Below are positions 1 to 8,133 of a DNA stretch of 64,000 bases, piece by piece. The notes beneath the pieces were generated by a model. It saw only the letters and a list, made by a program, of their open reading frames with translations. It was not told the origin of the DNA and did not search any database. The stretch is from Christiangramia flava JLT2011. GTDB taxonomy: Bacteria; Bacteroidota; Bacteroidia; Flavobacteriales; Flavobacteriaceae. How positions within the stretch are numbered: position 1 is the first letter of the stretch; each line of letters begins with the position of its first letter. The stretch lies in NCBI RefSeq assembly GCF_001951155.1, contig NZ_CP016359.1, positions 3,186,001-3,250,000 on the forward strand, read 5' to 3'. Both the position numbers and the translations under genes were made by a program.

Positions 1-69
1 ATTCTCGATAAAGAGTTTAAAGATGCGAAAGTTTTTGACCTGAGCGACGCTATTAAAGATTTCCAATAG
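1..69 (+). CDS. 3' end of an unidentified protein (partial)
   Basis: The frame is open from the window edge to a TAG stop at 67-69 and encodes 22 residues (ends ...AIKDFQ). It is followed 25 bases later by a clear rho-independent terminator, which supports this as the true end of a plus-strand gene. The residues are too few to assign a family. Confidence 0.6.
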   Translation: MLDKEFKDAKVFDLSDAIKDFQ

Positions 70-94
70 CGAGTTCATAATTTGACTGTGGTTG

Positions 95-121
95 ACCCGG
101 GGCGTGAGTTCCGGGTTTTTT
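95..121 (+). terminator. Rho-independent terminator after the partial gene
   Basis: A six-base stem acccgg (95-100) pairs with ccgggt (111-116), extendable by G-U pairs, and is followed by a T-run. It separates the partial upstream gene from the carboxylase operon. Confidence 0.75.
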
Positions 122-280
122 ATTTACTGAAAATCTTGCCGAATTTTAAAATTTTCGATTCTTAGAACGAACTTCTGAATTGAAAACGTATCAGATTTAC
201 CATTATTTTGAGATTTCTGCAACATTTCAGAAGCCAGATATTTTTATCTTTACGTTCTCAGCTTAATCTGAAACGAGTGT

Positions 281-766
281 ATGGATAAAAAATACAAGGT
301 AAAAGTTAACGACAGCTTTTCATTTGAATTCTCACAAAAGGAGATCGAAGAGCTGGACGCCCAGCAAACAGATGCTACTCATTTCCACCTTCTGAAGGAG
401 AATCGCTCCTTCAGGGCTAATATCTCAAAACCTGATTTCCTGAACCGGCAGTATGAAGTAACTATCAATGCCAATAATTATTCGGTGAAGATCCAGAACG
501 AACTGGACCAGTTGATCGAAGACATGGGGCTTTCCCTGGGAAGCGCCCAGCAGGTAAACGATATCAAGGCCCCAATGCCCGGCCTCATCCTCGAAGTGAA
601 TGTACAGGAAGGTGACCAGGTTACCGAAGGCCAGTATCTCCTGGTGCTGGAAGCGATGAAAATGGAGAACACATTAACAGCTCCTAGAGACGGAGTAGTG
701 AAATCAATCAGTGTTCAGAAAGGAGACACCGTAGACAAGAATGAGCTCTTGATCGAAATGGAGTAG
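281..766 (+). CDS. Biotin carboxyl carrier subunit of acyl-CoA carboxylase
   Basis: 161 residues. The C-terminal ~70 residues form a biotinyl/lipoyl domain with the attachment motif EAMKMEN; the lysine that carries biotin is K127. The APMPG segment at 97-101 marks the start of the fold. The N-terminal ~90 residues resemble the N-terminal extension seen in stand-alone carriers of propionyl/acyl-CoA carboxylases rather than AccB of fatty-acid synthesis. It is first of three genes (27 and 22 base gaps) encoding carrier, biotin carboxylase and carboxyltransferase, so it carries CO2 between the two enzymes in the cytoplasm. Confidence 0.93.
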   Translation: MDKKYKVKVNDSFSFEFSQKEIEELDAQQTDATHFHLLKENRSFRANISKPDFLNRQYEVTINANNYSVKIQNELDQLIEDMGLSLGSAQQVNDIKAPMPGLILEVNVQEGDQVTEGQYLLVLEAMKMENTLTAPRDGVVKSISVQKGDTVDKNELLIEME

Positions 767-793
767 AAGAATTCAAATCGAGAAATTTTCAGC

Positions 794-2242
794 ATGAAAA
801 AAATATTAGTGGCTAACAGGGGAGAGATCGCCCTGCGCGTAATGAAAACCATAAAAAAAATGGGAATCGCGACCGTTGCGGTCTTTTCTGAAGCCGATAG
901 GAATGCGCCGCATGTGAAGTTCGCAGATGAAGCGGTATGCATTGGAAAAGCGCCCTCCAGCGAATCTTACCTTCGGGCCGATAAGATCATTGAAGTTTCC
1001 AAAGAACTGAGCGTGGATGGCATTCATCCCGGTTATGGTTTCCTTAGTGAAAATGCAGATTTTGCCCGTAAAGTGGAGGAAAACGGAATTACGTGGATTG
1101 GCCCTGGTTCAAAAGCTATCGAGATCATGGGCAGCAAGCTCGCTGCCAAAGATGCCGTTAAAAAATACGATATTCCACTGGTGCCGGGAATTGATAAAGC
1201 GATTACCGATACCAAAAAGGCCAGGGAAATTGCCCAAGATATCGGGTTTCCTATTCTGATAAAAGCTTCTGCCGGAGGTGGCGGAAAAGGAATGCGCGTG
1301 GTGAACGAAGAGAAGGAACTGGAAGACCAGATGAAAAGAGCGATTTCCGAAGCAGAATCAGCATTTGGAGATGGTTCTGTTTTTATTGAAAAATATGTGA
1401 CCTCACCACGGCATATCGAAATTCAGGTTTTATGCGATACTCACGGCAATTACCTTCATTTGTTCGAAAGGGAATGCAGCATCCAGCGGCGCCATCAAAA
1501 GGTTGTGGAGGAGGCTCCATCTGTAGTACTCGATGAAAAACTTCGGAAAGAAATGGGAGAAGCGGCCGTAAAGGTTGCTCAATCCTGCGATTACGTGGGC
1601 GCGGGAACGGTGGAATTCATTTTTGATGAAAACCGAAACTTTTATTTTCTGGAAATGAACACGCGTTTGCAGGTGGAACACCCGGTGACCGAATATATTA
1701 CCGGTATTGACCTGGTGGAACAACAGGTACGTATCGCTAGGGGAGAAGAATTGTCATTTTCCCAGGACGACCTGAGCATCAAAGGTCATGCGATGGAACT
1801 GCGGGTGTATGCGGAAGATCCTCTTGAAGATTTTATGCCCAGCACCGGGAAATTAGTGAAATATGAAACGCCTTCAGGAAACGGTATTCGTCTTGACAAT
1901 GGTTTTGAAGAGGGGATGGAGGTACCAATCTATTATGATCCCATGCTGGCGAAGCTGATCACTTACGGAAAGACCCGGGAAGAAGCTATTGAAATGATGC
2001 TGGAAGCCATAGATGATTATCTCGTGGAGGGCGTGAGTACCACGTTGCCTTTCGGGAAATTTGTCTTTCAGCATGATGCCTTCCGAAGTGGTGATTTTAA
2101 TACGCATTTTGTAAAGGAATACTATTCGCCGGAAGCCCTGAAAGAAAATAATGAAAAAGAAGCCCGCCTCGCGGCTCTGATCGCACTGAAACAATATTTG
2201 GAAGACAAGGAACAGCTTCGAATTCCTAAAAATCAGGCCTAA
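794..2242 (+). CDS. Biotin carboxylase subunit of acyl-CoA carboxylase
   Basis: 482 residues, close to the ~450-500 of stand-alone biotin carboxylases. It shows the N-terminal biotin carboxylase domain (ILVANRGEIA at 4-13), the ATP-grasp glycine loop KASAGGGGKGMR (157-168), the active-site stretch EMNTRLQVEHPVTE (287-300) and the C-terminal biotin carboxylase domain. It performs ATP-dependent carboxylation of the biotin on the 161-residue carrier encoded just upstream. It could be called accC or pccA by homology; the neighbouring PccB-like subunit makes a propionyl-CoA carboxylase role more likely than malonyl-CoA synthesis. Confidence 0.93.
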   Translation: MKKILVANRGEIALRVMKTIKKMGIATVAVFSEADRNAPHVKFADEAVCIGKAPSSESYLRADKIIEVSKELSVDGIHPGYGFLSENADFARKVEENGITWIGPGSKAIEIMGSKLAAKDAVKKYDIPLVPGIDKAITDTKKAREIAQDIGFPILIKASAGGGGKGMRVVNEEKELEDQMKRAISEAESAFGDGSVFIEKYVTSPRHIEIQVLCDTHGNYLHLFERECSIQRRHQKVVEEAPSVVLDEKLRKEMGEAAVKVAQSCDYVGAGTVEFIFDENRNFYFLEMNTRLQVEHPVTEYITGIDLVEQQVRIARGEELSFSQDDLSIKGHAMELRVYAEDPLEDFMPSTGKLVKYETPSGNGIRLDNGFEEGMEVPIYYDPMLAKLITYGKTREEAIEMMLEAIDDYLVEGVSTTLPFGKFVFQHDAFRSGDFNTHFVKEYYSPEALKENNEKEARLAALIALKQYLEDKEQLRIPKNQA

Positions 2243-2264
2243 CTAAAAATTTGAATTCTGCCCA

Positions 2265-3806
2265 ATGAGTAAGAATCTGGATAAATTGAAAGAAAAGATC
2301 GCGGAAGCCCATAAGGGTGGTGGCGAAAAAAGAATAGCCAAACAGCACGAAAAGAAGAAATTAACGGCCCGGGAGCGGGTAGAATATCTCCTTGACGAAA
2401 ATTCATTCGAAGAAATCGGTATCCTGGTGACCCATCGTACGACCCATTTCGGAATGGATCAGCAGAAGTTCTACGGTGATGGTGTAGTTACCGGTTACGG
2501 GACGATCAACGACCGACTCGTCTATGTCTTTGCACAGGATTTTACGGTTTTTGGAGGTTCGCTTTCAGAAACTCATGCTGAAAAGATTTGTAAAATCATG
2601 GATATGGCCGTAAAAGTTGGGGCCCCGATCATTGGTCTCAATGATTCCGGCGGAGCAAGGATACAGGAAGGTGTTCGTTCGCTCGGAGGCTATGCTGATA
2701 TTTTTCATAGGAATGTTAAAGCTTCGGGGGTGATCCCTCAAATTTCGGCAATTATGGGGCCTTGTGCCGGTGGTGCGGTTTACTCCCCAGCCATGACCGA
2801 TTTTACCCTGATGGTTGAGGACACTTCCTACATGTTTGTGACTGGCCCTAACGTCGTGAAAACAGTGACCAACGAGGAAGTGACTTCCGAAGAACTGGGA
2901 GGCGCTAGCACGCATTCCACCAAGTCTGGGGTGACACACGTGACCTGCGCCAATGATATCGTATGTCTCGAAAATATCAAGCAGCTTATCAGTTACATGC
3001 CACAGAGCAACAAAGAGGCTCCTGAAAAGCTACCGTTTGAGCCGGGAGATGAACATCGCGAAGTCCTGGAAGGTATCGTTCCAGACAGTTCGAACAAGCC
3101 TTATGATATGCACGAGGTGATCCAGGGGATCATCGATGAAGAGTCTTTTTTTGAGATCCATAAAAATTATGCTGATAATATTATCGTGGGATTTGCAAGA
3201 ATTGGCGGCCGAAGTGTTGGAGTGATCGCGAACCAGCCTATGAGCCTTGCCGGAGTACTCGATGTAGATTCTTCGAAAAAAGCCGCAAGATTCACCCGTT
3301 TTTGCGATTGTTTTAATATTCCGTTACTCGTGCTGGTAGATGTACCTGGATTTTTACCGGGAACCGACCAGGAGTGGAACGGGATCATTTTGCACGGAGC
3401 AAAACTCCTGTACGCGTTGAGCGAAGCTACGGTTCCAAAAGTAACGGTGATCACCCGAAAAGCATATGGGGGCGCGTATGATGTGATGAATTCCAAGCAT
3501 ATCGGTGCCGATTTCAATTTTGCCTGGCCTACTGCGGAAATTGCCGTAATGGGAGCCAAGGGGGCTTCGGAAATCATTTTCAGAAAAGAGATCAAGGAAG
3601 CGGAAGATTCGGAAAAGAAGCTGGCTGAAAAAGAGGCCGAATATGCTGAAAAGTTCGCTACTCCGTTTGAAGCGGCCCAACGGGGCTTTATCGATGAGGT
3701 GATCATGCCGAAAGATACGCGCCGTAAACTGATCAAAGCTTTCAGTGCACTGGAAACAAAATCGGTTTTAAGACCCGATAGAAAACACGGGAATATCCCG
3801 TTATAA
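2265..3806 (+). CDS. Carboxyltransferase subunit, probably propionyl-CoA carboxylase beta
   Basis: 513 residues, the usual length of PccB-type carboxyltransferases. Both crotonase-like halves are visible: the first with GGARIQEGV (129-137) and [11 protein letters not shown] (165-175), the second with [14 protein letters not shown] (361-374) and [12 protein letters not shown] (401-412). The Asp in GGAYD (D406) aligns with the substrate-pocket residue that favours propionyl-CoA over acetyl-CoA in characterised acyl-CoA carboxylases; that substrate call is inference. Third gene of the operon. The product (S)-methylmalonyl-CoA would feed or drain the succinyl-CoA pool. Confidence 0.92.
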   Translation: MSKNLDKLKEKIAEAHKGGGEKRIAKQHEKKKLTARERVEYLLDENSFEEIGILVTHRTTHFGMDQQKFYGDGVVTGYGTINDRLVYVFAQDFTVFGGSLSETHAEKICKIMDMAVKVGAPIIGLNDSGGARIQEGVRSLGGYADIFHRNVKASGVIPQISAIMGPCAGGAVYSPAMTDFTLMVEDTSYMFVTGPNVVKTVTNEEVTSEELGGASTHSTKSGVTHVTCANDIVCLENIKQLISYMPQSNKEAPEKLPFEPGDEHREVLEGIVPDSSNKPYDMHEVIQGIIDEESFFEIHKNYADNIIVGFARIGGRSVGVIANQPMSLAGVLDVDSSKKAARFTRFCDCFNIPLLVLVDVPGFLPGTDQEWNGIILHGAKLLYALSEATVPKVTVITRKAYGGAYDVMNSKHIGADFNFAWPTAEIAVMGAKGASEIIFRKEIKEAEDSEKKLAEKEAEYAEKFATPFEAAQRGFIDEVIMPKDTRRKLIKAFSALETKSVLRPDRKHGNIPL

Positions 3807-3860
3807 TAGTGATTTCAGGAGTCCTACATACTAACTCCTGGAAACGCGAAAATTTCGACT

Positions 3861-4772
3861 ATGAAATTTAAAAAACTGGTTTGTATCGACGAAACCAAGA
3901 TGAACGAAGCCTCTGTGAAGAGGCTTCATGATTTTGCAGATGAGGTAGAAGTTTTTTCAGACTATCCTGAAGACCAGCAAACCATCATAGACAGGGCAAA
4001 AAATGCCGAGGCTATCCTGGTTTCCTGGCATACCGAAATTTCTGCAGAAGTGATTGATGCCGCTCCCAATCTTCGCTACATTGGGATGGCCTGTAGTCTG
4101 TACGACGTTGAATCGGCTAACGTGGCCGTAGATCATGCCAGGTCAAAAGGGATTACGGTGACCGGTATTTTCGATTACGGGGATCCCGGAGTGGGGGAAT
4201 TTATCATATCAGAATTGATACAACTGCTGAATGGATACAAGGGGAAAATATGGAAAAATGAACCGGTTGAACTGAATAGTTTGAAAATTGGCATTATCGG
4301 GCTAGGAGTTACCGGGCAGTTACTGGCCGATTATCTCCAGCCATTTCAACCCTCAATTTATTATTTCAGCAGGACCCGAAAAGCCGACTATGAGCAGAAA
4401 GGTGTAAAATTCCTGGAGCTGGAAGAGCTGCTGAAGACCTGTGATGTGATCAGTATCCATCTTCCAAAGCACACCGAATTGCTGAACTATTCCCAATTTG
4501 AACAATTAGGTAAGGCTAAGATCCTGATCAATACTTCTCTGGGCCGACCGTTTGAGCTGGATGCTTTTGAAAACTGGCTCCAAAATGAGGGCAATTTTGC
4601 CATTTTTGATGGCGATGCCATGGCTTCTTTGCCCGAAAAATTTTCCGGTTACGATCAGGTTATTTCCAACAAGGTCAGTGCCGGATGGAGTCTGCAAACC
4701 AAAAACCGCCTTTCAGAAAAGGTGATTGAGAATATCCAGGAATATATTCAGCAGGAAAGTACCGAAGGATAA
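3861..4772 (+). CDS. D-isomer-specific 2-hydroxyacid dehydrogenase-like protein
   Basis: 303 residues. A split catalytic domain surrounds an NAD-binding Rossmann segment with IIGLGVTGQLLADYL near residue 145-159. The arginine-bearing strand is recognisable (INTSLGRPFELD). The position that normally holds the catalytic His-Pro pair reads NKVSAGWSLQ near the C terminus, with no histidine, so ordinary lactate- or glycerate-type dehydrogenase activity is doubtful. It lies 54 bases after the carboxylase operon with no terminator between, and may be read through from it. Cytoplasmic, substrate unknown. Confidence 0.75.
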   Translation: MKFKKLVCIDETKMNEASVKRLHDFADEVEVFSDYPEDQQTIIDRAKNAEAILVSWHTEISAEVIDAAPNLRYIGMACSLYDVESANVAVDHARSKGITVTGIFDYGDPGVGEFIISELIQLLNGYKGKIWKNEPVELNSLKIGIIGLGVTGQLLADYLQPFQPSIYYFSRTRKADYEQKGVKFLELEELLKTCDVISIHLPKHTELLNYSQFEQLGKAKILINTSLGRPFELDAFENWLQNEGNFAIFDGDAMASLPEKFSGYDQVISNKVSAGWSLQTKNRLSEKVIENIQEYIQQESTEG

Positions 4773-4851
4773 ACGGGCATTGTAACTCTTGTTACTGAGC
4801 AGGCCGCTGGATTCGGCTACTTTTGCTCGGCGGAAATGCCAGTGTTCCTCA

Positions 4852-5490
4852 TCAGGATTTTTTCCGTGTAGGATAAAAATGAGGCAGGGTGATATGATAT
4901 TTTACGGCGAGTAGCCTGATGCCGATCACCGTAAGCGAAGTGACCACGTAAATGATATCCATGGGAATGTCGTAACGGTACATGAGGACGAAAAAGAAAC
5001 CACCAATGAAACAGGCAGTGGCGTAAATTTCAGCCTTGCGGAAGATGACTGGAATTTCATTACAGAGAATATCCCTTATCACCCCGCCAAAAGCACCGGT
5101 CATTCCGCCCAGAGCGATGGAGATAATGGGGGCAAGTTCATTCTGAATGCCGGTCTCAACTCCGGTAATGGTAAAAACCCCGAGGCCAATGGTATCGAAA
5201 AGGAACAGCGATTTTTTCAGGTAATCGAGCTTATTCCGGAAAACGATGGCAAAAATGGCGGAAAGAGCGATAATGTAAATGTAGAGCAGGTTTTCCATCC
5301 AAGTAACCGGCGTCTGGCCAATGAGCACATCCCGAAGGGTGCCACCACCAATCGCCGTTACGAAAGCGATGATGAAGATCCCAAAGAGGTCCAGCCTGCG
5401 GTTCATGGCTGCCAGCGCACCAGAAATAGCAAAAGCGATGGTTCCCAGGATATCCAGTATGTTGAACAAACTCATTTCCATGCTTGGCAA
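4852..5490 (-). CDS. TRIC/UPF0126-family membrane channel protein
   Basis: 212 residues, seven predicted hydrophobic segments. It has the two homologous glycine-rich repeats of the family: AIGGGTLRDVLIG in the first half and GGMTGAFGGVIRDIL in the second. Members are trimeric inner-membrane cation channels related to animal TRIC channels; physiological role in bacteria is unsettled. In-frame ATGs at 5481 and 5475 are alternative starts and would give a shorter, more typical N terminus before FNILDILGTIAFAISGA. It is convergent with the gene ending at 4772 and divergent from trxB. Confidence 0.87.
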   Translation of the reverse strand: MPSMEMSLFNILDILGTIAFAISGALAAMNRRLDLFGIFIIAFVTAIGGGTLRDVLIGQTPVTWMENLLYIYIIALSAIFAIVFRNKLDYLKKSLFLFDTIGLGVFTITGVETGIQNELAPIISIALGGMTGAFGGVIRDILCNEIPVIFRKAEIYATACFIGGFFFVLMYRYDIPMDIIYVVTSLTVIGIRLLAVKYHITLPHFYPTRKKS

Positions 5491-5636
5491 AGGTAATTTT
5501 ATCTTTTAAATTTGATAGGAAACGAGGGTATTTCAGACAGATTTTTAGAGTTTATCAACAAATAAACGATCTTAATAACATAAGGCCCGGGTTTTTTTAA
5601 AATCTGGCTAATTTAGCAACATCAAAAAAGACAAAA

Positions 5637-6629
5637 ATGAGCGATACTGTAGAAAGAATAAAATGTTTGATTATAGGTTCTGGTCCTGCAGGTTATACCG
5701 CGGCCATCTACGCATCAAGAGCTGATCTTAAGCCGGTAATGTACACCGGGATGGAGCCGGGAGGCCAGCTAACCACTACCACGGAAGTGGATAATTTCCC
5801 TGGATACCCGGAAGGGATCGACGGTCCCCAGATGATGATGGATCTTCAGAAGCAGGCGGAACGTTTTGGAACTGAAGTTCGCATGGGAATGGTTACAGAA
5901 GTGGATTTTTCAGAAAAAGTGGGTGGTATCCACCGCGCCTGTATCGATAATAATAAATGGGTGGAAGCTGAAACAGTGATCATCTCAACCGGTGCCACTG
6001 CCAAATATTTGGGTCTTCCGAGTGAGCAACGCCTGCGTGGTGGAGGGGTTTCGGCCTGTGCGGTTTGTGACGGATTCTTTTATAAAGGTCAGGATGTGGC
6101 GATCGTTGGGGGTGGAGATACCGCTGCCGAGGAAGCTACCTATCTCGCCAATATTTGTAATAAAGTGACCATGCTGGTTCGTAAGGACCACATGAAAGCT
6201 TCCAAAGCCATGCAGCACCGTGTGACGAATACCAAAAATATCGATCTGCGTTACAATACGGAAGTGGACGAGATCCTGGGGGACCAGGTAGTGGAAGGAC
6301 TTCGAATGGTCAATAACCAGACCGGCGAAAAAGAGGAAATTCCAATCACCGGATTCTTTGTAGCTATTGGTCATAAACCGAATACCGATATTTTTAAAGG
6401 TGTTCTAAAAATGGACGATACCGGCTACCTGATCACCGATAGCAAGAGCACCAAAACCAATTTGCCGGGCGTGTTTGCTTCCGGAGATGTGCAGGACAAG
6501 ATTTATCGCCAGGCGGTTACCGCTGCCGGAACAGGTTGTATGGCGGCCCTGGATGCGGAACGTTACCTTGCCGAAATCGAAAGTGAAGAAGAGATCGAAG
6601 AGGCTCAGACCAAAACCGAAGAAGTATAA
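5637..6629 (+). CDS. trxB: Thioredoxin reductase
   Basis: 330 residues. N-terminal FAD-binding motif GSGPAGYTAA (14-23), redox-active CAVC (C141 and C144) followed by DG, NADPH-binding GGGDTAAEE and the C-terminal GVFASGDVQD flavin motif are all present. It transfers electrons from NADPH to thioredoxin in the cytoplasm. A short acidic C-terminal tail (residues ~312-330) extends past the flavin domain. It is monocistronic: a strong terminator follows the stop codon by about 21 bases. Confidence 0.95.
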   Translation: MSDTVERIKCLIIGSGPAGYTAAIYASRADLKPVMYTGMEPGGQLTTTTEVDNFPGYPEGIDGPQMMMDLQKQAERFGTEVRMGMVTEVDFSEKVGGIHRACIDNNKWVEAETVIISTGATAKYLGLPSEQRLRGGGVSACAVCDGFFYKGQDVAIVGGGDTAAEEATYLANICNKVTMLVRKDHMKASKAMQHRVTNTKNIDLRYNTEVDEILGDQVVEGLRMVNNQTGEKEEIPITGFFVAIGHKPNTDIFKGVLKMDDTGYLITDSKSTKTNLPGVFASGDVQDKIYRQAVTAAGTGCMAALDAERYLAEIESEEEIEEAQTKTEEV

Positions 6630-6650
6630 TTAGTTGAAGTATATATATTG

Positions 6651-6682
6651 AAAAAGTCCCGCATTCTGGCGGGACTTTTTTG
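6651..6682 (+). terminator. Terminator of trxB
   Basis: Perfect 12-base stem aaaaagtcccgc (6651-6662) and gcgggacttttt (6669-6680) with a 6-base loop and trailing T. Its symmetry means it can also stop minus-strand transcripts from the lipoprotein gene at 6703-7008. Confidence 0.9.
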
Positions 6683-6702
6683 TTTCTGGTACAGAGAAAA
6701 TG

Positions 6703-7008
6703 CTAATTATCGGTCTTTTCCTTGACCTCGCCATCTTCGTCTATCTTCAGTTTGTATTCTTCCCCTTCGGCGGTCTCGACTTTTTTCTTGTAGTCACCAT
6801 CTTCTTTCTTGATCTTGATCTGGTCGCCGTCTTTGGTTTCGATCTTGATCTTATCCCCGCCGTCCTTGATTTCCACTTTATTTTCCGGATCGTTCATCAT
6901 CTGTTCCAGTTCAGTTTGCTCGTCATCGGTTTCTGAAGTATTTCTGCAGGAATTGAGGAGTGTGAGCATGAGCCCTAAAATCAGGCTGTATTTCAAAATT
7001 GCTTTCAT
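6703..7008 (-). CDS. Small charged lipoprotein of unknown function
   Basis: 101 residues. A signal peptide ends in the lipobox LLNSC, so Cys20 or so should be lipidated. The mature part is a short, highly charged Lys/Asp/Glu region with repeating strand-like units of the type KIKIETKDGDQIKIKKEDGD. I do not recognise a family. It lies between the trxB terminator and the GIN-domain gene on the same strand, and probably sits on the periplasmic face of a membrane. A plus-strand frame across the same bases is a shadow. Confidence 0.75.
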   Translation of the reverse strand: MKAILKYSLILGLMLTLLNSCRNTSETDDEQTELEQMMNDPENKVEIKDGGDKIKIETKDGDQIKIKKEDGDYKKKVETAEGEEYKLKIDEDGEVKEKTDN

Positions 7009-7081
7009 TTTTTTCAGTTTTAAAAATTAAAATTACAGCAAAAGCGAAAGTGAGAATCTGTTTTTCAGAAAAGTTTAATAA

Positions 7082-7921
7082 TTAGAAAAGGCCTTTGTTC
7101 TTTTCTTTTTTGGCAATTACCGCTTCATCTGCCAGTTCATTCAGTTTAATGGAAGGCTGGCCGTAGATCTCGGTCTTGCTATCTCCCTTGGCTACCAGTT
7201 CCAGTGTTTCACTAACGTTTACGGCGCTTTGGGAATTCCCCTGTGAAAGGACATTCGCCCGAACACAACTAAGGTCTTCCCCGTCAAACTTGGAGGATTG
7301 GTCAGCCCTTAGCTGAAAATCCTGAATATCTCCATCTATCCTGGCATCGGCTTTTTCATAAATATCCACCTTGAATAGCGGGGTATTTACCAATGCTTCG
7401 ATTTTGGAAGACTGATTAAGCTGAAAATACACTTCCTGTGCGGTAAGATTGATCTCGGCTCGCGCGTCATCCCCGTGGATCAAATTGAAATTAGTAGCGG
7501 TAATGGTCAAAAATGCCTTGGAGTCATCTTTGGTTTCCAACTGAAAATCGTTTACATACAAGTCCTGAAGGGATTCCAGTTCGACGTCATCAGCCAGGGC
7601 AATGTTCTTGAGCGTATCAGAATACGTGATGGTAATTTCCTGTTTTTTCACCCTTTTAAAGTCTTTTGCAGGTTTGATGTAGAGCACGCCGTTCACCACT
7701 TCACTTTGGATGAGGTCAATGAGGTTATCGTCAGCCTTGACTTCCATCATAGGCCGGCCGCCCTTCAGGATCCCTACTTCAAAATCTCCGGAGACCTGGA
7801 TACTGTGAAAAGGAGTGAGGTTGAATTGCTCGCTTTTTACGTTCCGGCTTCCCCGCACTTTTTCCTGGGCCTGGATAGTGCTGAAAAGAACGAGTAGGAG
7901 CAGCGGTAATTTTTTTAGCAT
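7082..7921 (-). CDS. Exported GIN-domain (DUF2807) protein
   Basis: 279 residues when started at the ATG at 7921, which gives a compact signal peptide ending IQAQ; the longer frame to 7981 would run through a terminator hairpin and lacks a signal at its N terminus. The remainder is a repetitive beta-rich fold of the head-GIN family (DUF2807; annotated as putative autotransporter adhesin head), with ITYSDTLKNIALADDVELES typical of it. In Bacteroidota these proteins commonly accompany PspC genes, as here. Located outside the cytoplasm; function unknown. Confidence 0.82.
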   Translation of the reverse strand: MLKKLPLLLLVLFSTIQAQEKVRGSRNVKSEQFNLTPFHSIQVSGDFEVGILKGGRPMMEVKADDNLIDLIQSEVVNGVLYIKPAKDFKRVKKQEITITYSDTLKNIALADDVELESLQDLYVNDFQLETKDDSKAFLTITATNFNLIHGDDARAEINLTAQEVYFQLNQSSKIEALVNTPLFKVDIYEKADARIDGDIQDFQLRADQSSKFDGEDLSCVRANVLSQGNSQSAVNVSETLELVAKGDSKTEIYGQPSIKLNELADEAVIAKKEKNKGLF

Positions 7922-7946
7922 AAAAATAGATTTACTCAAATATAAG

Positions 7947-7972
7947 AAAAGCCTCCGATTGGAGGCTTTTTT
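7947..7972 (-). terminator. Terminator between the PspC operon and the GIN-domain gene
   Basis: Ten-base stem aaaagcctcc (7947-7956) and ggaggctttt (7961-7970) with loop gatt; T-runs on both strands. It begins 2 bases after the stop codon of the 51-residue gene at 7975-8130, which supports that small gene as the operon's last member. Confidence 0.85.
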
Positions 7973-7974
7973 CA

Positions 7975-8130
7975 TTAACATTCAAGCAGTTGCTGCTGTT
8001 CTTCGAGGTGTAGCAGGATTTCGGTCCTGGGTTTCCAATCCTCGTTTTGTGCGGTTGATGAGTTTTCTGACTCATGTCCAAAGAAAATCCCCATGATTAA
8101 ACTTAATAAAAGGTTGATTAGTGAACTCAT
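7975..8130 (-). CDS. 51-residue protein with N-terminal hydrophobic segment
   Basis: ATG at 8128-8130, TAA at 7975-7977. It starts MSSLINLLLSLIMGIFFG, a membrane-like segment, followed by a polar Gln/Glu-rich tail ending LLEC. Only 3 bases separate its start from the stop of the PspC gene, and a strong terminator follows immediately, so it looks like a real last gene of the operon although it is short. No family recognised. The lack of a Shine-Dalgarno is normal for the phylum. Confidence 0.55.
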   Translation of the reverse strand: MSSLINLLLSLIMGIFFGHESENSSTAQNEDWKPRTEILLHLEEQQQLLEC

Positions 8131-8133
8131 GGT

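Noticed and set aside
3167..3736. Long minus-strand open frame (189 codons) inside the carboxyltransferase gene
   Set aside because: It lies antisense to a protein with all family motifs intact and its translation resembles no family; it is an antisense shadow.
3812..3844. Hairpin caggagt/actcctg between the carboxylase and dehydrogenase-like genes
   Set aside because: Seven-base stem but no T-run, so it is not a supported terminator; it may be chance.
6700..6936. Hydrophobic plus-strand frame opposite the small lipoprotein
   Set aside because: It arises because the antisense of Lys/Asp/Glu-rich codons reads as Phe/Leu/Val; the minus strand has a proper lipobox.
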